This document shows positions 43,147 through 52,457 of a stretch of 64,000 bases of DNA, one piece after another; within the stretch, counting starts at the first letter, position 1, and the number at the start of each line of letters is the position of its first letter. The stretch lies in NCBI GenBank assembly GCA_943789025.1, contig CALSSN010000002.1:124001-188000 (forward strand). The letters are read 5' to 3'. This DNA is from an uncultured Verrucomicrobiales bacterium. GTDB lineage: Bacteria > Verrucomicrobiota > Verrucomicrobiia > Verrucomicrobiales > DEV007. The position numbers were made by a program, and so were the translations under genes. Below the pieces are notes generated by a model. The model ran no database searches. It worked only from the letters and a program-made list of their open reading frames with translations, and was not told where the DNA came from.

Positions 43147-44193
43147 TCACTGGGTGAAAAGTTCGAGTTCCTGCTGGAATCCGTCACTTTTTCGGAACTG
43201 CCGCACCGGAAGTCTGGGCAGTGGACCGGTGGCAAGCCCACTGCGTCGGCAGCAGGCGCGGAACAGTGACTGGATCTGTTCCGCGAAGATTCCCTGGCCT
43301 CGGATGCGCTGGCCAAAGTCGGCTGCGCTGGTCGTTTCTCCCTGCATTGCTCGGATCCGACCCATCACTTTCTCTCTCCTTAAGGGGAAGTGCTCCTCCA
43401 ACCAGTTCTCGAAGATTTCGGTCACCCCCCACGGGAGCCGCACTACGGTGAATCCGGCAAATTCCGCTTTAGCCTTGGCCACAGCCGAGAGGATCTCCGG
43501 GATCTCCGGCTCGTTGAGCATCGGGATGATCGGGGCCACCATCACCCCAGCGGGAATCCCCTCTGCCACGAGTTCCTCGACCGCGGCTAGCCGTGCGCGT
43601 GGAGACGAGGCTCTGGGTTCCAGGATAGAGGTCAATTCCCGATCGAGCGAAGTGACGCTGATGGCCACTCGAACTGCATCGAAGCGGGCGAGTTCGCGGA
43701 GGAGGTCGAGGTCACGCAGGACAAGGGCGTTCTTTGTGATGATGGTCACCGGGTGCCGCATTTCTGCGAGGACTTCCAGGCATCCACGGGTGATTTTGAG
43801 CGTTTTCTCAATGGGCTGGTAGCAGTCGGTGACCCCGCTCATCGCGAGCGGAGACGGCTTGTAATTTGAGCGGAGCAGCTCTCTTCTCAGCAGTTTGGGC
43901 GCTTCCTGCTTGGCGACGATTCTGGACTCGAAGTCAAGCCCAGCGGAGAAGCCGAGGTATTCGTGGGTCGGCCGTGCGTAGCAGTAGGCGCATCCGTGCT
44001 CACACCCGCGGTAGGGGTTTAGACTCCGATCAAACGGAATGTCCGGACTGGTATTTTTTGAAAGAATCGTCTGGGAGTCGTCCTTGAGGATTCGGGTAGC
44101 TCGCCGTTTTTCGGGCGGGACTTCCGGGTCGGGTGTGTAGTCGAGCCGCTCGAAGCGTCCATCCGGGTTTGATCCTGATCCTCTTCCTCTCAT
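43147..44193 (-). CDS. radical SAM protein, PA0069/SplB-like family
   Basis: This 348-residue protein has the 4Fe-4S radical SAM motif 'NPYRGCEHGCAYCYARPTHEY' and the family segments 'GVTDCYQPIEKTLKITRGCLE', 'PVTIITKNALVLRDLDLLREL' and 'APIIPMLNEPEIPEILSA'. It belongs to the PA0069-type radical SAM family related to spore photoproduct lyase, widespread but of unproven substrate. The N-terminus 'MRGRGSGSNPDGRFE' is typical of the family. It is convergent with serA. Confidence 0.92.
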   Translation of the reverse strand: MRGRGSGSNPDGRFERLDYTPDPEVPPEKRRATRILKDDSQTILSKNTSPDIPFDRSLNPYRGCEHGCAYCYARPTHEYLGFSAGLDFESRIVAKQEAPKLLRRELLRSNYKPSPLAMSGVTDCYQPIEKTLKITRGCLEVLAEMRHPVTIITKNALVLRDLDLLRELARFDAVRVAISVTSLDRELTSILEPRASSPRARLAAVEELVAEGIPAGVMVAPIIPMLNEPEIPEILSAVAKAKAEFAGFTVVRLPWGVTEIFENWLEEHFPLRREKVMGRIRAMQGETTSAADFGQRIRGQGIFAEQIQSLFRACCRRSGLATGPLPRLPVRQFRKSDGFQQELELFTQ

Positions 44194-44370
44194 TATTTCC
44201 TACCGCTTCAAGAAATAGATGTTCATGAGAACAATTCAAGGGGCAAGTGAAGAGAAGGTAGCGAGCTGGGATGCCTCCGTGGGACACCTCAGTCTGTGCG
44301 TCGGCGGCAGAGAAATACCCGACATGCAGGCAGCTGTTGCACTCGACGGAAGCTGCTCTATGATTTCAAG

Positions 44371-44787
44371 ATGGTAACTACTGTAGAAAAAGACGTCGTT
44401 CTCGATCACACCATCAATCTTTGCCAGGCGATCCTTGATCAGCCTGAGTTTTTCGGGCACACCCAGAAAATCGAAACATTCCTCGCTGATGACGGGGCGA
44501 AGAAAGTTTATATTGAGGTCACCGAGCGCGGCCAGGAACTCCACCAGATGCAGCACCAAGGAGCTGAGATTCCTGAGTCGGATGCCCGCGCCTTCGGTGA
44601 AATGAGGGACGGGATGATGGCGAACGCTGTCATCAGTGACTTCATGGGAGCTCAGGAAGCACTCAATGGCATCCACCAGAAGATTTCCAGCTACGTGGCC
44701 AAGACATTGGAACTCGGCCGAATTCCTACGGAAGAGGACCTCAAGGCAGGGGACTGCTGTGGTGGTGGTGGCTGCGGCTGTGCATAG
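44371..44787 (+). CDS. YlbF family protein with Cys-rich tail
   Basis: From ATG 44371 this encodes 138 residues. The helical body ('HTINLCQAILDQPEFFGHT' to 'ISSYVAKTLELGRIP') matches YlbF/YmcA-type proteins, in which helices with the spacing 'A.LL...p' form small helical dimers. In Bacillus, YlbF, YmcA and YaaT form a complex affecting RNA processing and development. The tail 'GDCCGGGGCGCA' has four Cys in 12 residues and could bind metal or an Fe-S cluster. It stands alone between a radical SAM gene and a glycosyltransferase gene. Family membership is moderately sure; function is not. Confidence 0.72.
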   Translation: MVTTVEKDVVLDHTINLCQAILDQPEFFGHTQKIETFLADDGAKKVYIEVTERGQELHQMQHQGAEIPESDARAFGEMRDGMMANAVISDFMGAQEALNGIHQKISSYVAKTLELGRIPTEEDLKAGDCCGGGGCGCA

Positions 44788-44969
44788 TCGAGGTGAGAAG
44801 AATGCTTGGCCCAGTCGCGCTGCCATTCGCCCTTGAAGCTATCCGACACGACTCCTCCCCTAAATTCCGATTCCGCCGCCTGCCTGCCTGCCTACTCATC
44901 TCGCTCGCGAGCTCACTTCGTGTTGTGCGCCACTCGCATCGGTTTACCTGGTTGCTTTTCCACCTTTTT

Positions 44970-45986
44970 TCACGGTTTCTTCCCTGGTCGGGTGAAAAAA
45001 TTCCGCAGGGTTCGCACTGCACCGAGAATTTGTTCTGCATTGCGGAACCCGAAGAGACGATGCAGAAAATCGTGATAGGCAGGAGTGAGTTTCGGGACCG
45101 GTAGACCGGCCTTCTTCCAGACTTCAATCGCAGATAGGGCGTGCCCTTGCAGCCCGTCACGATAACTCGCGGTAGCCGTCCAATACAGACCATCAAAGAC
45201 AACATCCTTCCACGGCCCGGTAATTTCGATTTCCTCCTTGATCGCCTCCCGTGCCAGTTCCTCGCTGGCGGCGAGTGACCAGTTGCGGACGGTGCTGTTC
45301 TCGTTGCGGTAACGGATCGCCAGTGAGCCTTCGAAACAGCGCTTGTAAAGTACCACAGGGGTTTCCTGGTAGCGCAGTTCCGCGGCCGGGGTGAGCAGAG
45401 AGATGCGACCGAGGAGATTGAACTCCTCGCAGGTTCCGAGCTTGGGACTGAATCCGCCAGCGGCGCGGATAACCTTCGACTTCACGAGTGCCTCATTGAA
45501 GGTCGGGCCGTATTTCCTCGCTGTAGAAAGAGGATGTCCCGGATCGATCGGAGTGGTGGGCGGCGGAGGATCCTCGGAGGCCCGCTCGGCAAGGAATGAC
45601 TCGGCATCCTTGTCATCAAAGCGTTCGATGCTTCCGATGAGGAGATCTGCCCCTGATTCCTCGAGTGCGGTCACTTGGGTCTGGATCGCCCAGGGCGGGA
45701 GGATGTCGTCGTGATCGAGAAACTTGATCAGATCACCTGTAGCAAGTCCCAAACCAATATTTCGGGCAACGTTCTGGCCGCCATTGATGGCAGTGAAGAT
45801 ATGGTGCGGCAGGGCTGAAGCGGCCAGAATTTTTCTGGCTAAGGCCACTGTTTGATCGGTGGATCCATCATCAACCACCACCACTTCGATCGGACGGTAA
45901 TCCTGGTCGATGACAGAGTTCAGAGTTTCCGCAAGGAACTTCTCAGTGTTGTAGGTCGGGATGATGATGCTGACAGTCGAGGGCAT
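44970..45986 (-). CDS. glycosyltransferase family 2
   Basis: This 338-residue GT-A protein begins 'MPSTVSIIIPTYNTEKFLAETL' followed by 'IEVVVVDDGSTDQTVALARK', the nucleotide-sugar-binding signature, and the D-x-D-type motif in 'LIKFLDHDDILPPWAI'. The middle ('LGTCEEFNLLGRISL') carries the acceptor-side acidic residues. No transmembrane helix is seen, so it is a soluble or peripheral enzyme of surface glycan synthesis. It is not near the other glycosyltransferases of the window. Confidence 0.9.
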   Translation of the reverse strand: MPSTVSIIIPTYNTEKFLAETLNSVIDQDYRPIEVVVVDDGSTDQTVALARKILAASALPHHIFTAINGGQNVARNIGLGLATGDLIKFLDHDDILPPWAIQTQVTALEESGADLLIGSIERFDDKDAESFLAERASEDPPPPTTPIDPGHPLSTARKYGPTFNEALVKSKVIRAAGGFSPKLGTCEEFNLLGRISLLTPAAELRYQETPVVLYKRCFEGSLAIRYRNENSTVRNWSLAASEELAREAIKEEIEITGPWKDVVFDGLYWTATASYRDGLQGHALSAIEVWKKAGLPVPKLTPAYHDFLHRLFGFRNAEQILGAVRTLRNFFTRPGKKP

Positions 45987-46140
45987 GACAGTATGCGAAG
46001 AGAATGGCGGTGGATGACAGCAAAAGGAAGCGAAAATTCAAGCGGAAATGCCGTCCGAGTTGCCTCCCAATTATTGACACCGGGAGGTGCGATTGTGAGG
46101 CAACTGCTTGATAACGTTGCGTCAAAATGGATGACACCGG

Positions 46141-46440
46141 ATGGCCAGAACATCCAGCATGAGCAAAAAGAGTGCCCAGGAATATTTGGAGAAGATGCGA
46201 GATCGCTACCAGCGCAGAGGCAGGGAGGCCCGTTCACGACTTCTCGATGAGCTGTGCGAAGTCTGCGCATACAACCGCAAGCATGCTATCAAGCTGATGC
46301 GTCCGGGCGGCTATCGACGAGGCACGCCGAAGGGTAATCCCGGGCGCAGATCGATTTACGGGGCGTCTTAAGCGCGCAGTAGCCAAGCAGGTATGGCTGG
46401 CGGCCAACCAACCGTGAGGCAAGCGTGATTTCTGGTGACC
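46141..46440 (+). pseudogene. remnant of an integrase-type (DDE) transposase, N-terminus only
   Basis: 'MSKKSAQEYLEKMRDRYQRRGREARSR' through 'CEVCAYNRKHAIKLMRPGGY' matches the N-terminal region of long integrase-core transposases. The frame breaks at one extra G near 46360, continues as 'LKRAVAKQVWLAANQP' and meets TGA where the family has a Cys codon. Nothing of the catalytic core follows. It is a truncated IS fragment. The rest of the gap to 46636 contains a short TGAT tandem run and no gene. Confidence 0.7.
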
Positions 46441-46636
46441 TCCTTGGCTGCCTTCCTCCTCCGCATCGCTCGCGAGTTCACTTCTACCAAACACCGCATG
46501 CGCCGCGCCCTGCGATTGATTGATTGATTGATTGATTTCCTCGCACCTCATGTTCGGTCACTCTTCGCGCAGTCTATCTCCGGTCGCACCGCAGCCTTCG
46601 ATTCCCTGCGGTTGTGTCTTCACTTTTAAGCCTGAT

Positions 46637-48029
46637 TTATCTGCCACCGGGGGTCTCGACAACAACGATGCGAAAGCCGTAGAAGTTACTGCGGTAAGTT
46701 GGGTGGTTGCAGTTGTGAAATGCAGAACGCAGCATTTTGGTGCCTCGGTTGCTCCAGGCGGCGCCTCTTAGCACCCGGTAGGGTTTGCCATCGCGGTGGA
46801 CTTCCCACCTCAGAAGCTGGTAGGCTGCCAGGATCTCCGGAGGGTTCATGGTGTTGCGGTAGGCGTTTTCACACCACTCCCAGAGATTGCCGCCGAGGTC
46901 GTAAAAGCCCGAGGCGTTGGCTCGAAAGCTGGCGACCGGTGCGGTGCGTGTATGCTCGTCCGACGAGTCGGTTGCTCCGCCGTACCCCGGGTATTCGAGC
47001 TCCATTTCTCGGGAGAAGTAATTGGCGTCTCTGGCTGATCCCGGCCACTTGTTGCCCCAGGGAAAGACCGTGTCTCCGACGGCAGCGCTCCATTCCGCGT
47101 CGTATGGGAGGCGATAGCTCAGCCCTTTCTTTTTCTCCTTCTTGCTCAGCCACGCGCAGAAGGCATGCGCCTCGTCCCAGCTTACGCAGCTCACGGGATG
47201 CTCCTCGCCTTGCTTGAAGCCGGGGTTATCCCAGGAAGCTGAGGAGTCGAGTAGTCTTTTTCCCCCCTTGTAGATAAAAGCTCCACCTGTCTGGGTGTAG
47301 TCGGCTGCTTTCGCGTAGGCCTGGAAGTCTTTCACCCGTGTTTCGGTCCGGCACATGTAGACTCCCTGCATTCCGGGGACAGGAAGAAACTCCATGCCCA
47401 GAGAATTCACGTAGGGAAGCTCCGGGGTGGCGGCGGCAAGCTCCGCTGCCCCGACGGGCTCGGGCTCGGGTTCCTCGATCGGCTCGGGTTCCTCGACCGG
47501 TTTCGCTGGCCTGACTGTCTCGACTGGTTTGGCTGGTTTGGCTGGTTTGGCTGGTTTGGCTGGCTGGGCTGTTTCGACCTGCTTAGCGGGCTTGTTCGGA
47601 GCAGCTGGCTGGGCTGTTTCGACTGGTTTGGCGGGTTTATTCGGAGCAGCCGGTTTGGCGGGTTTGGCGGGTTGGCGGGTTGGCGGTCTCGACTGGTGGA
47701 GCGGGATTGGGATTCTCGACCGGTGCAGCTGACTTGTTCGGAGCAGCGGGTTTGGCGGGTTTAATTGGCTTTTCCGGACTTGGAGGAATCTGCGGTGATT
47801 CAGGCCTTTCCGGCAGGACGGGAGGTTCGGGTGGAGCAGGGGGTGCGACGATGGGTGCTTCTTCAACCGGTTCTGCATCTTCCAGTGATTCTGCGAGCTT
47901 GATTTCCTCCTCAAGTTCTTTGATTCGCTTCTCAATTTCCTCGATCTCGAGTTCCGAAGAGAGTGGGTCTTGGCCGTGACTCGTAAAGATGCTGGCAAGA
48001 AAGAGGGCAAAAATGCAGATGGCTTTCAT
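46637..48029 (-). pseudogene. SUMF1/FGE-domain secreted protein with Lys/Pro/Ala repeats, frame shifted
   Basis: From ATG 48029: a signal peptide ('MKAICIFALFLASIFTSHG'), a Glu-rich coiled coil, a long Pro/Ala/Lys-rich linker with 'KPAKPA' repeats, then a SUMF1 (formylglycine-generating-enzyme-like) domain ('YVNSLGMEFLPVPGMQGVYMC', 'PVSCVSWDEAHAFCAWLSKKE', 'YRLPYDAEWSAAVG', 'GFYDLGGNLWEWCENAYRN', 'FYGFRIVV'). Two 9-bp repeat units near 47665-47685 each lack one base of an AAA run, moving the frame; restoring both gives 464 residues. The two catalytic Cys of true sulfatase-activating enzymes are not present in 'LRGAAWSNRGTKMLRSAF', so it is not expected to make formylglycine. It is probably a periplasmic or surface protein. 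Confidence 0.8.
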
Positions 48030-48364
48030 CGAGGCATATTGGACGGAATATGGTGGTGACGGCAAGTGTTAATATCAAGGGTTTCGAGCCCGGAGATTAT
48101 TAGGCACAAGCCTTGTGGTGCTCGACTGAGGAGGAATATCAGGCAAGTGAGAGGGTATCTGCCGCTGCTTCCCCGCTGAGAGAGCTGCGGGTTAAGCCAA
48201 GCAGGCGCGAGGATCGATGGGTGGTAATGAAGACACGACTTCAGCCAGATCGGGGGTGAAACCATGTCGGTCGGTCGGTCGGTCGTTTTTGGTAGCTCAC
48301 TCATGAATCAGGCATACATTCATGTGGCAAAAAGCTCGAAGTCGAGTGATCATGGAATCATTTG
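48030..48364 (+). other. 335-bp intergenic region
   Basis: No gene is supported. It holds a short CGGT tandem run at about 48269-48287 followed by T5. Confidence 0.35.
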
Positions 48365-48730
48365 ATGGCGTGGCATAAAAAAGATGATTGTATGGACCAC
48401 TGGAAGATAGTGAGCGGAATCTTTCGATGGTTCGTTGTGTTCGGCCTCGGATGGTTTGGGGTTTGCTTTGTCATGGCGACTCCTTACGGTCGCCAACTCG
48501 GCATCATGGTGGGTGGATGGGGTTGGTTGCTGGTAGGCTGGGGGGTCGGGTTGGTCGCGTGTATGATCTGCGCTGTGATCGCCTACGTGGGGAATCAGAT
48601 AGGCATCATGACCCAGTCCCTCGAGCGTCTCGAGAGCAGGCTGGATTCATTGGTCCGGACCCGGATTGGCGAGGGCGAGGGCGAGGGTGATGGCGATGAT
48701 AAGGACAAGGACGACGCCTCGGGGGAGTAG
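48365..48730 (+). CDS. small membrane protein with acidic repeat tail, hypothetical
   Basis: The 121-residue product (ATG 48365; ATG 48392 also possible) has two hydrophobic helices ('IFRWFVVFGLGWFGVCFVMA' and 'GWLLVGWGVGLVACMICAVIAYV'), a helical 'MTQSLERLESRLDSLVRTR' segment and a Gly/Glu/Asp-rich low-complexity tail encoded by GGCGAG-type repeats. The layout resembles small phage-shock or holin-like proteins but no family is recognised. It is isolated, just upstream of the dispersed repeats. Confidence 0.6.
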   Translation: MAWHKKDDCMDHWKIVSGIFRWFVVFGLGWFGVCFVMATPYGRQLGIMVGGWGWLLVGWGVGLVACMICAVIAYVGNQIGIMTQSLERLESRLDSLVRTRIGEGEGEGDGDDKDKDDASGE

Positions 48731-48773
48731 TTCGGCAGCGATTCAGTCTGGTTTAATCGGAAGAATTTAGTGA

Positions 48774-48994
48774 GGGAGGGTCTGATTCATGGCGGTGTCC
48801 GTCATTGTTGTCCGGATTCTGTGTGGCACGGCGCGAGGCGGAAGTGGATGAATATTCACGACCAACGACCAACGACCAACGACCAACGACAACGAGCAAC
48901 GACAACGACAACGACAACGAGCAACGAGCAACGAGCAACGAGCAACGAGCAACAAAGCCACGCTGGATGGGATGCGGGCAGCAACCCGAAGGGC
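48774..48994 (+). repeat. dispersed repeat family A, copy 1 (expanded)
   Basis: The segment matches the complement of 62504-62646 over both flanks ('TCTGATTCATGGCGGTG' on the left and 'GGATGCGGGCAGCAACCCG' on the right). Copy 1 is about 78 bp longer because of the tandem array at 48858-48954. It lies in a gene-free gap of about 430 bp. Confidence 0.75.
48858..48954 (+). repeat. short tandem array inside repeat A
   Basis: Units are CGACCAA (7 bp, about 4 copies), then CAACGA (6 bp) and GCAACGA (7 bp, about 5 copies). Copy 2 of the repeat has only a single CGACCAACGAGCAA at this place, so the array arose by expansion. The unit lengths are irregular and there are no spacers, so it is not a CRISPR. 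Confidence 0.8.
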
Positions 48995-49040
48995 CTCTTC
49001 AGCGGGCTCAGAGCGCAGCGATGCTCACTGCAATCCAATT

Positions 49041-49125
49041 CCATTCCAAGTGGCGGGTAGAGCAATGGATCAGACCTTCCATAGGGTCGATCGCTGGCTG
49101 ACACACAGCTTATTGCGCTGTGATG
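49041..49125 (+). repeat. dispersed repeat family B, copy 1
   Basis: The bases 'CCAAGTGGCGGGT' and 'AGAGCAAT..ATCAGAC' plus the end 'GCGCTGTGAT' recur at 60494-60588 in the same orientation. Copy 1 starts about 45 bp after repeat A. Confidence 0.6.
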
Positions 49126-49157
49126 GAAAGCATTGATGCGCGTTTCTCCTGCCGGGG

Positions 49158-52100
49158 TCAGGGGGCTTCTGAGCGAGAGATGGCAGTCAATTTTGGGAGC
49201 TTTGCCGAGGCCGCGAAAATTGCTGCGAGGCCGCAAAGAAAGGCGGCTGCCGCAAACAGCGCCATGCTTGGCAAGTCCATGCCACTGCCAGGAGTGACGA
49301 CCTGCGGCCAGACGGAAAGGAGCGCAGAAAGCAAGCCGAGAGCGATTCCAAAAATGAGCAGGAAGATGTTTTCTGAGATGACGAGCCAGCGTATGTGCCA
49401 GGGGGGGAACCCGAGGGCGCGGAACAGCGCGAGTTCGCCCTGGCGCTCGATGAGGTGGCGGGCAACGACCACGCCGAGCCCGAGGGTGCCAAGAACTACG
49501 CCGAGTCCACCAAGGGCCGTGAAGATGCTCAGATAACTGTTCTGAACATTGTGGAAGGCAGCAAGGCGTTCGCTGGCTGGCTGGAGGGAGAGACCGCGGG
49601 CAAAAAGCTGGCGGGTAAGCAGAGCGGAGATACTGGCGGGATCAACGGCCGCAGAGTCGACGTCGATGAGAAAGGTCCGGTATCCCGGCGTGGAGGGAAA
49701 GCGCAGGATGAAGTTCTCTTCTGAGATCAGCACGCTGCCCTGAAGGATCGAGTTGGAGAGGGTGCCGACGAGTTCGATCTTGAATTCCTGGCCGTGTTCG
49801 TCCGTGAAGGCCAGGGTGTCGCCGATTTTTTTCTTCAAGGCATAAGTGGCAGTATTGCTGTCGACGATGGCAGGGATGTGGCCTTTCGCGGTGAGTCCGA
49901 TGAGGCTCTGCCAGGTCGTGGCGCCCCCGGCGAAGGTGAACGCTTCGCGGGTGGCGAGGGAGCCCGGATCGACTCCCAGTAGCACCGGGCGCTGAGCGTG
50001 GTTGAGGTTGAGACAGGAGGCGTCCTCTCCCGGCAGGGTTCGAAGTGGCACAACGGCGATGGCGTCGAGTTCTTCGGGGTCGAAGCCGAAGGCTCTGGCG
50101 CCCTCGGGCGTCTCGAGGTCGTGGTAGACGGGCAGGGAGGATTCGCCAAAAAAGGCGAAGCCTCCGGTTCCGGACGAGCGCAGGCTTGCCTGGTGGGTAG
50201 GGTTCAGGCGAAACGCGTTGACCGCGGCGACGAGAAAAACCGAGGAGGCAATGAGGCCGGCGACTGCCAGTGAGCGTCCGCGGCGACGCACGGTGTTTCT
50301 GATGCCGACGTGGGTGATGGTTGCGGGTGGGAGTCCGGGCCTGTCGAGGCGACGCAGGATCAGAACGAGGCCGGAGATTCCAGCTATCAGGAGGAGAGTG
50401 CCGGCAGCGAAGAAGGCACCCATCAGTGCCTGGCCGGACAGGATTCGTGAGGTGGCGAGAAGGGCCGCTGAGCCGAGGAGTGAGGCAACCGCAACACAGG
50501 AAGCGGGCGAAAGTATGGCGAGTCGCGAAAGTCGGTGCTTCTTTGCAGGAGAGGACGTCGGCAGCGGAGAGTTGGCTGCTGCAATGAGAAGCTGGAGAGG
50601 AGTTTTCTTAAAGATACCGCGACTTGCAAGGGCAACGACGAGGAAAGCGCAAAGCATCCCGGCGAGCGATCCTCCGAGGACATGGAGTGGCTGGAGGTGG
50701 AAGACAAAAGGCAGCGCTCCAGTGGCTTCCTGCCAGAGGTGGGTGAGCCCCCAGAGGCAGGCCTTGGCATAGCCGATCCCGAGGAGCATGCCGAGAAAGG
50801 CGCCGGCCGCAGTAATGAGAACGGCTTCACCGAGTATGGCACGCCGGGTGAGGCGGAGCGGGATGCCGATGGCTTTTTGAAGGCCAAGCTGCCTGGTTCT
50901 TGATTCGAGACAAAAGAGGAACAGCAGGGCGGCAAGGATCAGCGCAGCCATCAGAATAAACCAACTGAAGTAGAGGAAGTAGCTGCCGAGAGGCAGGGCG
51001 TCGTCGAGCGCAGCGTCGGAGTCGGTTCGGAGCGGTCGAATCACGATCCCGACCGAGGCAGGAGCGAGGCGATCACGCAGTGCTTTTGTCAGGTCTGCAG
51101 GAGCGCGTGGAAAACGGACCGAGGTGGCTTTGCCAAAGCGGTTTTGCCAAAAGCGCGTGCCGTCCTCAGGGCGCAGGAACAGCTTGGGAGTGCCTCGGTA
51201 GGTATCCCAATAGGCCTCGTCTTTGTCGCGAATGGCAGCGAGGTCGACCGCGAAGCCAGGTTCCCAGTCCCGGCAATTGTCGACTCCGGTGACACCCGGG
51301 AATTCGGGGGTCCAGGTGGCGTTCACTTCCGGAGCATCCATGGCAAGGATGCGAGTGACCTCGAGGTCGGTGGATGCCTCAACCAGCGTGCGCCGGTCAC
51401 CGACAACAAAGTAGCGGATCGTCAAGGTGTCGCCTACGGCAAGGCCGCGGTCCTTGGCAAGCCATTGAGTGATCGCTGCGGGTGGCAGCAGAGAACCGGT
51501 TCTCCCCTCCGGGACGATCCCGCGGGTGGCGGTAGCCATCGAAACGGGCGTCGTGCCAGTGGCAGTGGCAGAGGTGATGGCGTTGACCAGGTAAGTGAGA
51601 ACGGGTTGGGCGCCTTCCGGAGCAAGGTCAACGAGGGCCTGTTCCACCGCAGGCTTCAGAAAGACCCGATCGCTTTTCACCTCGAGGCCGCCGTCTCCCA
51701 GGAGTTGGGTTGTCAGCGAGAAGTCGGCAGGTGTCCAGGCGTTGTTGAGGAGCGACGGGGTGCATCCTGTGGAGAGAAGAAGATTGGCTTTGCCTGGCAA
51801 TGCAAGCGTGCTTTGGAGGTCGCGGAGCGGGAGAAAAACAGTGCGCGCCGGGAGCTGATCGGTGCTGAGTTTGAATCCTCCCAAATGAGCGTCATCGATG
51901 AGGGCAGTGACCTGCTTTCGGATGGTAATGTCGTTGTCCGCTGAGCCAGAGAGGGGGGCGTCTTTCGGGAGGGGGCTGGGTTTCTCCATACGGATGACAA
52001 CCGTGTCGCCGGGCGCGATCCCAAGTCTTTGCGCAAGATTCCTGTTTACCGCGCAGGCGCCTGGGGGCAGATCCATGGGAACTCCCGCCTCAGAGAGGAG

Positions 52101-52439
52101 CCCAAAGTTCGCTGGCACTCCGAGAACCTGTGTCTGGTTGGCGCGGATTTTTCCTCCTTTAGCTGAGACCGTGCCCTGCGCAAGAATTGCAGGAACATGC
52201 GTGCCTGCACCGAGCCGTGCAGCGAGGCCAGCAGTGAAGAATCGGTCGCCCGCGACGAGAGCGTCACGTATCCGCCCGAGGCGGGAGTCTTCCAATTTCT
52301 GTAAGCTCGCGGTGACTGAGTCGCCAAGGGTCAGTGACCCTGAGACAACTGCCGAGGCGATGGCGACCCCAAAAAGCAGGCCGACATGATGCTGCCAGTA
52401 GTAAGCGAGGCTCCTGAGAATCAGGCGACAAAGAGACAT
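49158..52439 (-). CDS. ABC transporter permease, double FtsX/MacB type
   Basis: This 1093-residue protein has an N-terminal transmembrane helix, a large extracytoplasmic domain, a first FtsX core of several helices (about 490-660, 'YFLYFSWFILMAALILAALLFLFC', 'QLGLQKAIGIPLRLTRRAILGE'), a middle membrane pair (about 690-760), a second periplasmic domain and a second FtsX core ('LGGLGVVLGTLGLGVVVARHLIERQGELALFRALGFP') at the end. This is the YbbP/AYL-type permease with two FtsX repeats, partner of a LolD-like ATPase encoded 18 bp upstream. Such systems act in lipoprotein or hydrophobic compound handling; substrate not known. Confidence 0.92.
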   Translation of the reverse strand: MSLCRLILRSLAYYWQHHVGLLFGVAIASAVVSGSLTLGDSVTASLQKLEDSRLGRIRDALVAGDRFFTAGLAARLGAGTHVPAILAQGTVSAKGGKIRANQTQVLGVPANFGLLSEAGVPMDLPPGACAVNRNLAQRLGIAPGDTVVIRMEKPSPLPKDAPLSGSADNDITIRKQVTALIDDAHLGGFKLSTDQLPARTVFLPLRDLQSTLALPGKANLLLSTGCTPSLLNNAWTPADFSLTTQLLGDGGLEVKSDRVFLKPAVEQALVDLAPEGAQPVLTYLVNAITSATATGTTPVSMATATRGIVPEGRTGSLLPPAAITQWLAKDRGLAVGDTLTIRYFVVGDRRTLVEASTDLEVTRILAMDAPEVNATWTPEFPGVTGVDNCRDWEPGFAVDLAAIRDKDEAYWDTYRGTPKLFLRPEDGTRFWQNRFGKATSVRFPRAPADLTKALRDRLAPASVGIVIRPLRTDSDAALDDALPLGSYFLYFSWFILMAALILAALLFLFCLESRTRQLGLQKAIGIPLRLTRRAILGEAVLITAAGAFLGMLLGIGYAKACLWGLTHLWQEATGALPFVFHLQPLHVLGGSLAGMLCAFLVVALASRGIFKKTPLQLLIAAANSPLPTSSPAKKHRLSRLAILSPASCVAVASLLGSAALLATSRILSGQALMGAFFAAGTLLLIAGISGLVLILRRLDRPGLPPATITHVGIRNTVRRRGRSLAVAGLIASSVFLVAAVNAFRLNPTHQASLRSSGTGGFAFFGESSLPVYHDLETPEGARAFGFDPEELDAIAVVPLRTLPGEDASCLNLNHAQRPVLLGVDPGSLATREAFTFAGGATTWQSLIGLTAKGHIPAIVDSNTATYALKKKIGDTLAFTDEHGQEFKIELVGTLSNSILQGSVLISEENFILRFPSTPGYRTFLIDVDSAAVDPASISALLTRQLFARGLSLQPASERLAAFHNVQNSYLSIFTALGGLGVVLGTLGLGVVVARHLIERQGELALFRALGFPPWHIRWLVISENIFLLIFGIALGLLSALLSVWPQVVTPGSGMDLPSMALFAAAAFLCGLAAIFAASAKLPKLTAISRSEAP

Positions 52440-52457
52440 GATAGGAAAATCCGGGAG

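Noticed and set aside
43061-43822. 253-codon plus-strand ORF after serA
   Set aside because: It is antisense to the radical SAM gene, which has the Cys motif and family sequence.
47500-47700. Repeated 9-bp units as a possible CRISPR or regulatory array
   Set aside because: They encode K-P-A repeats in the linker of the SUMF1-domain protein.
46637-48029. Active sulfatase-modifying (formylglycine-generating) enzyme for the sulfatase at 58.7 kb
   Set aside because: The catalytic Cys pair of that family is missing from the aligned C-terminal region.
48858-48954. Possible CRISPR-like array
   Set aside because: Units are 6-7 bp with no spacers; it is a short tandem repeat inside a dispersed element.
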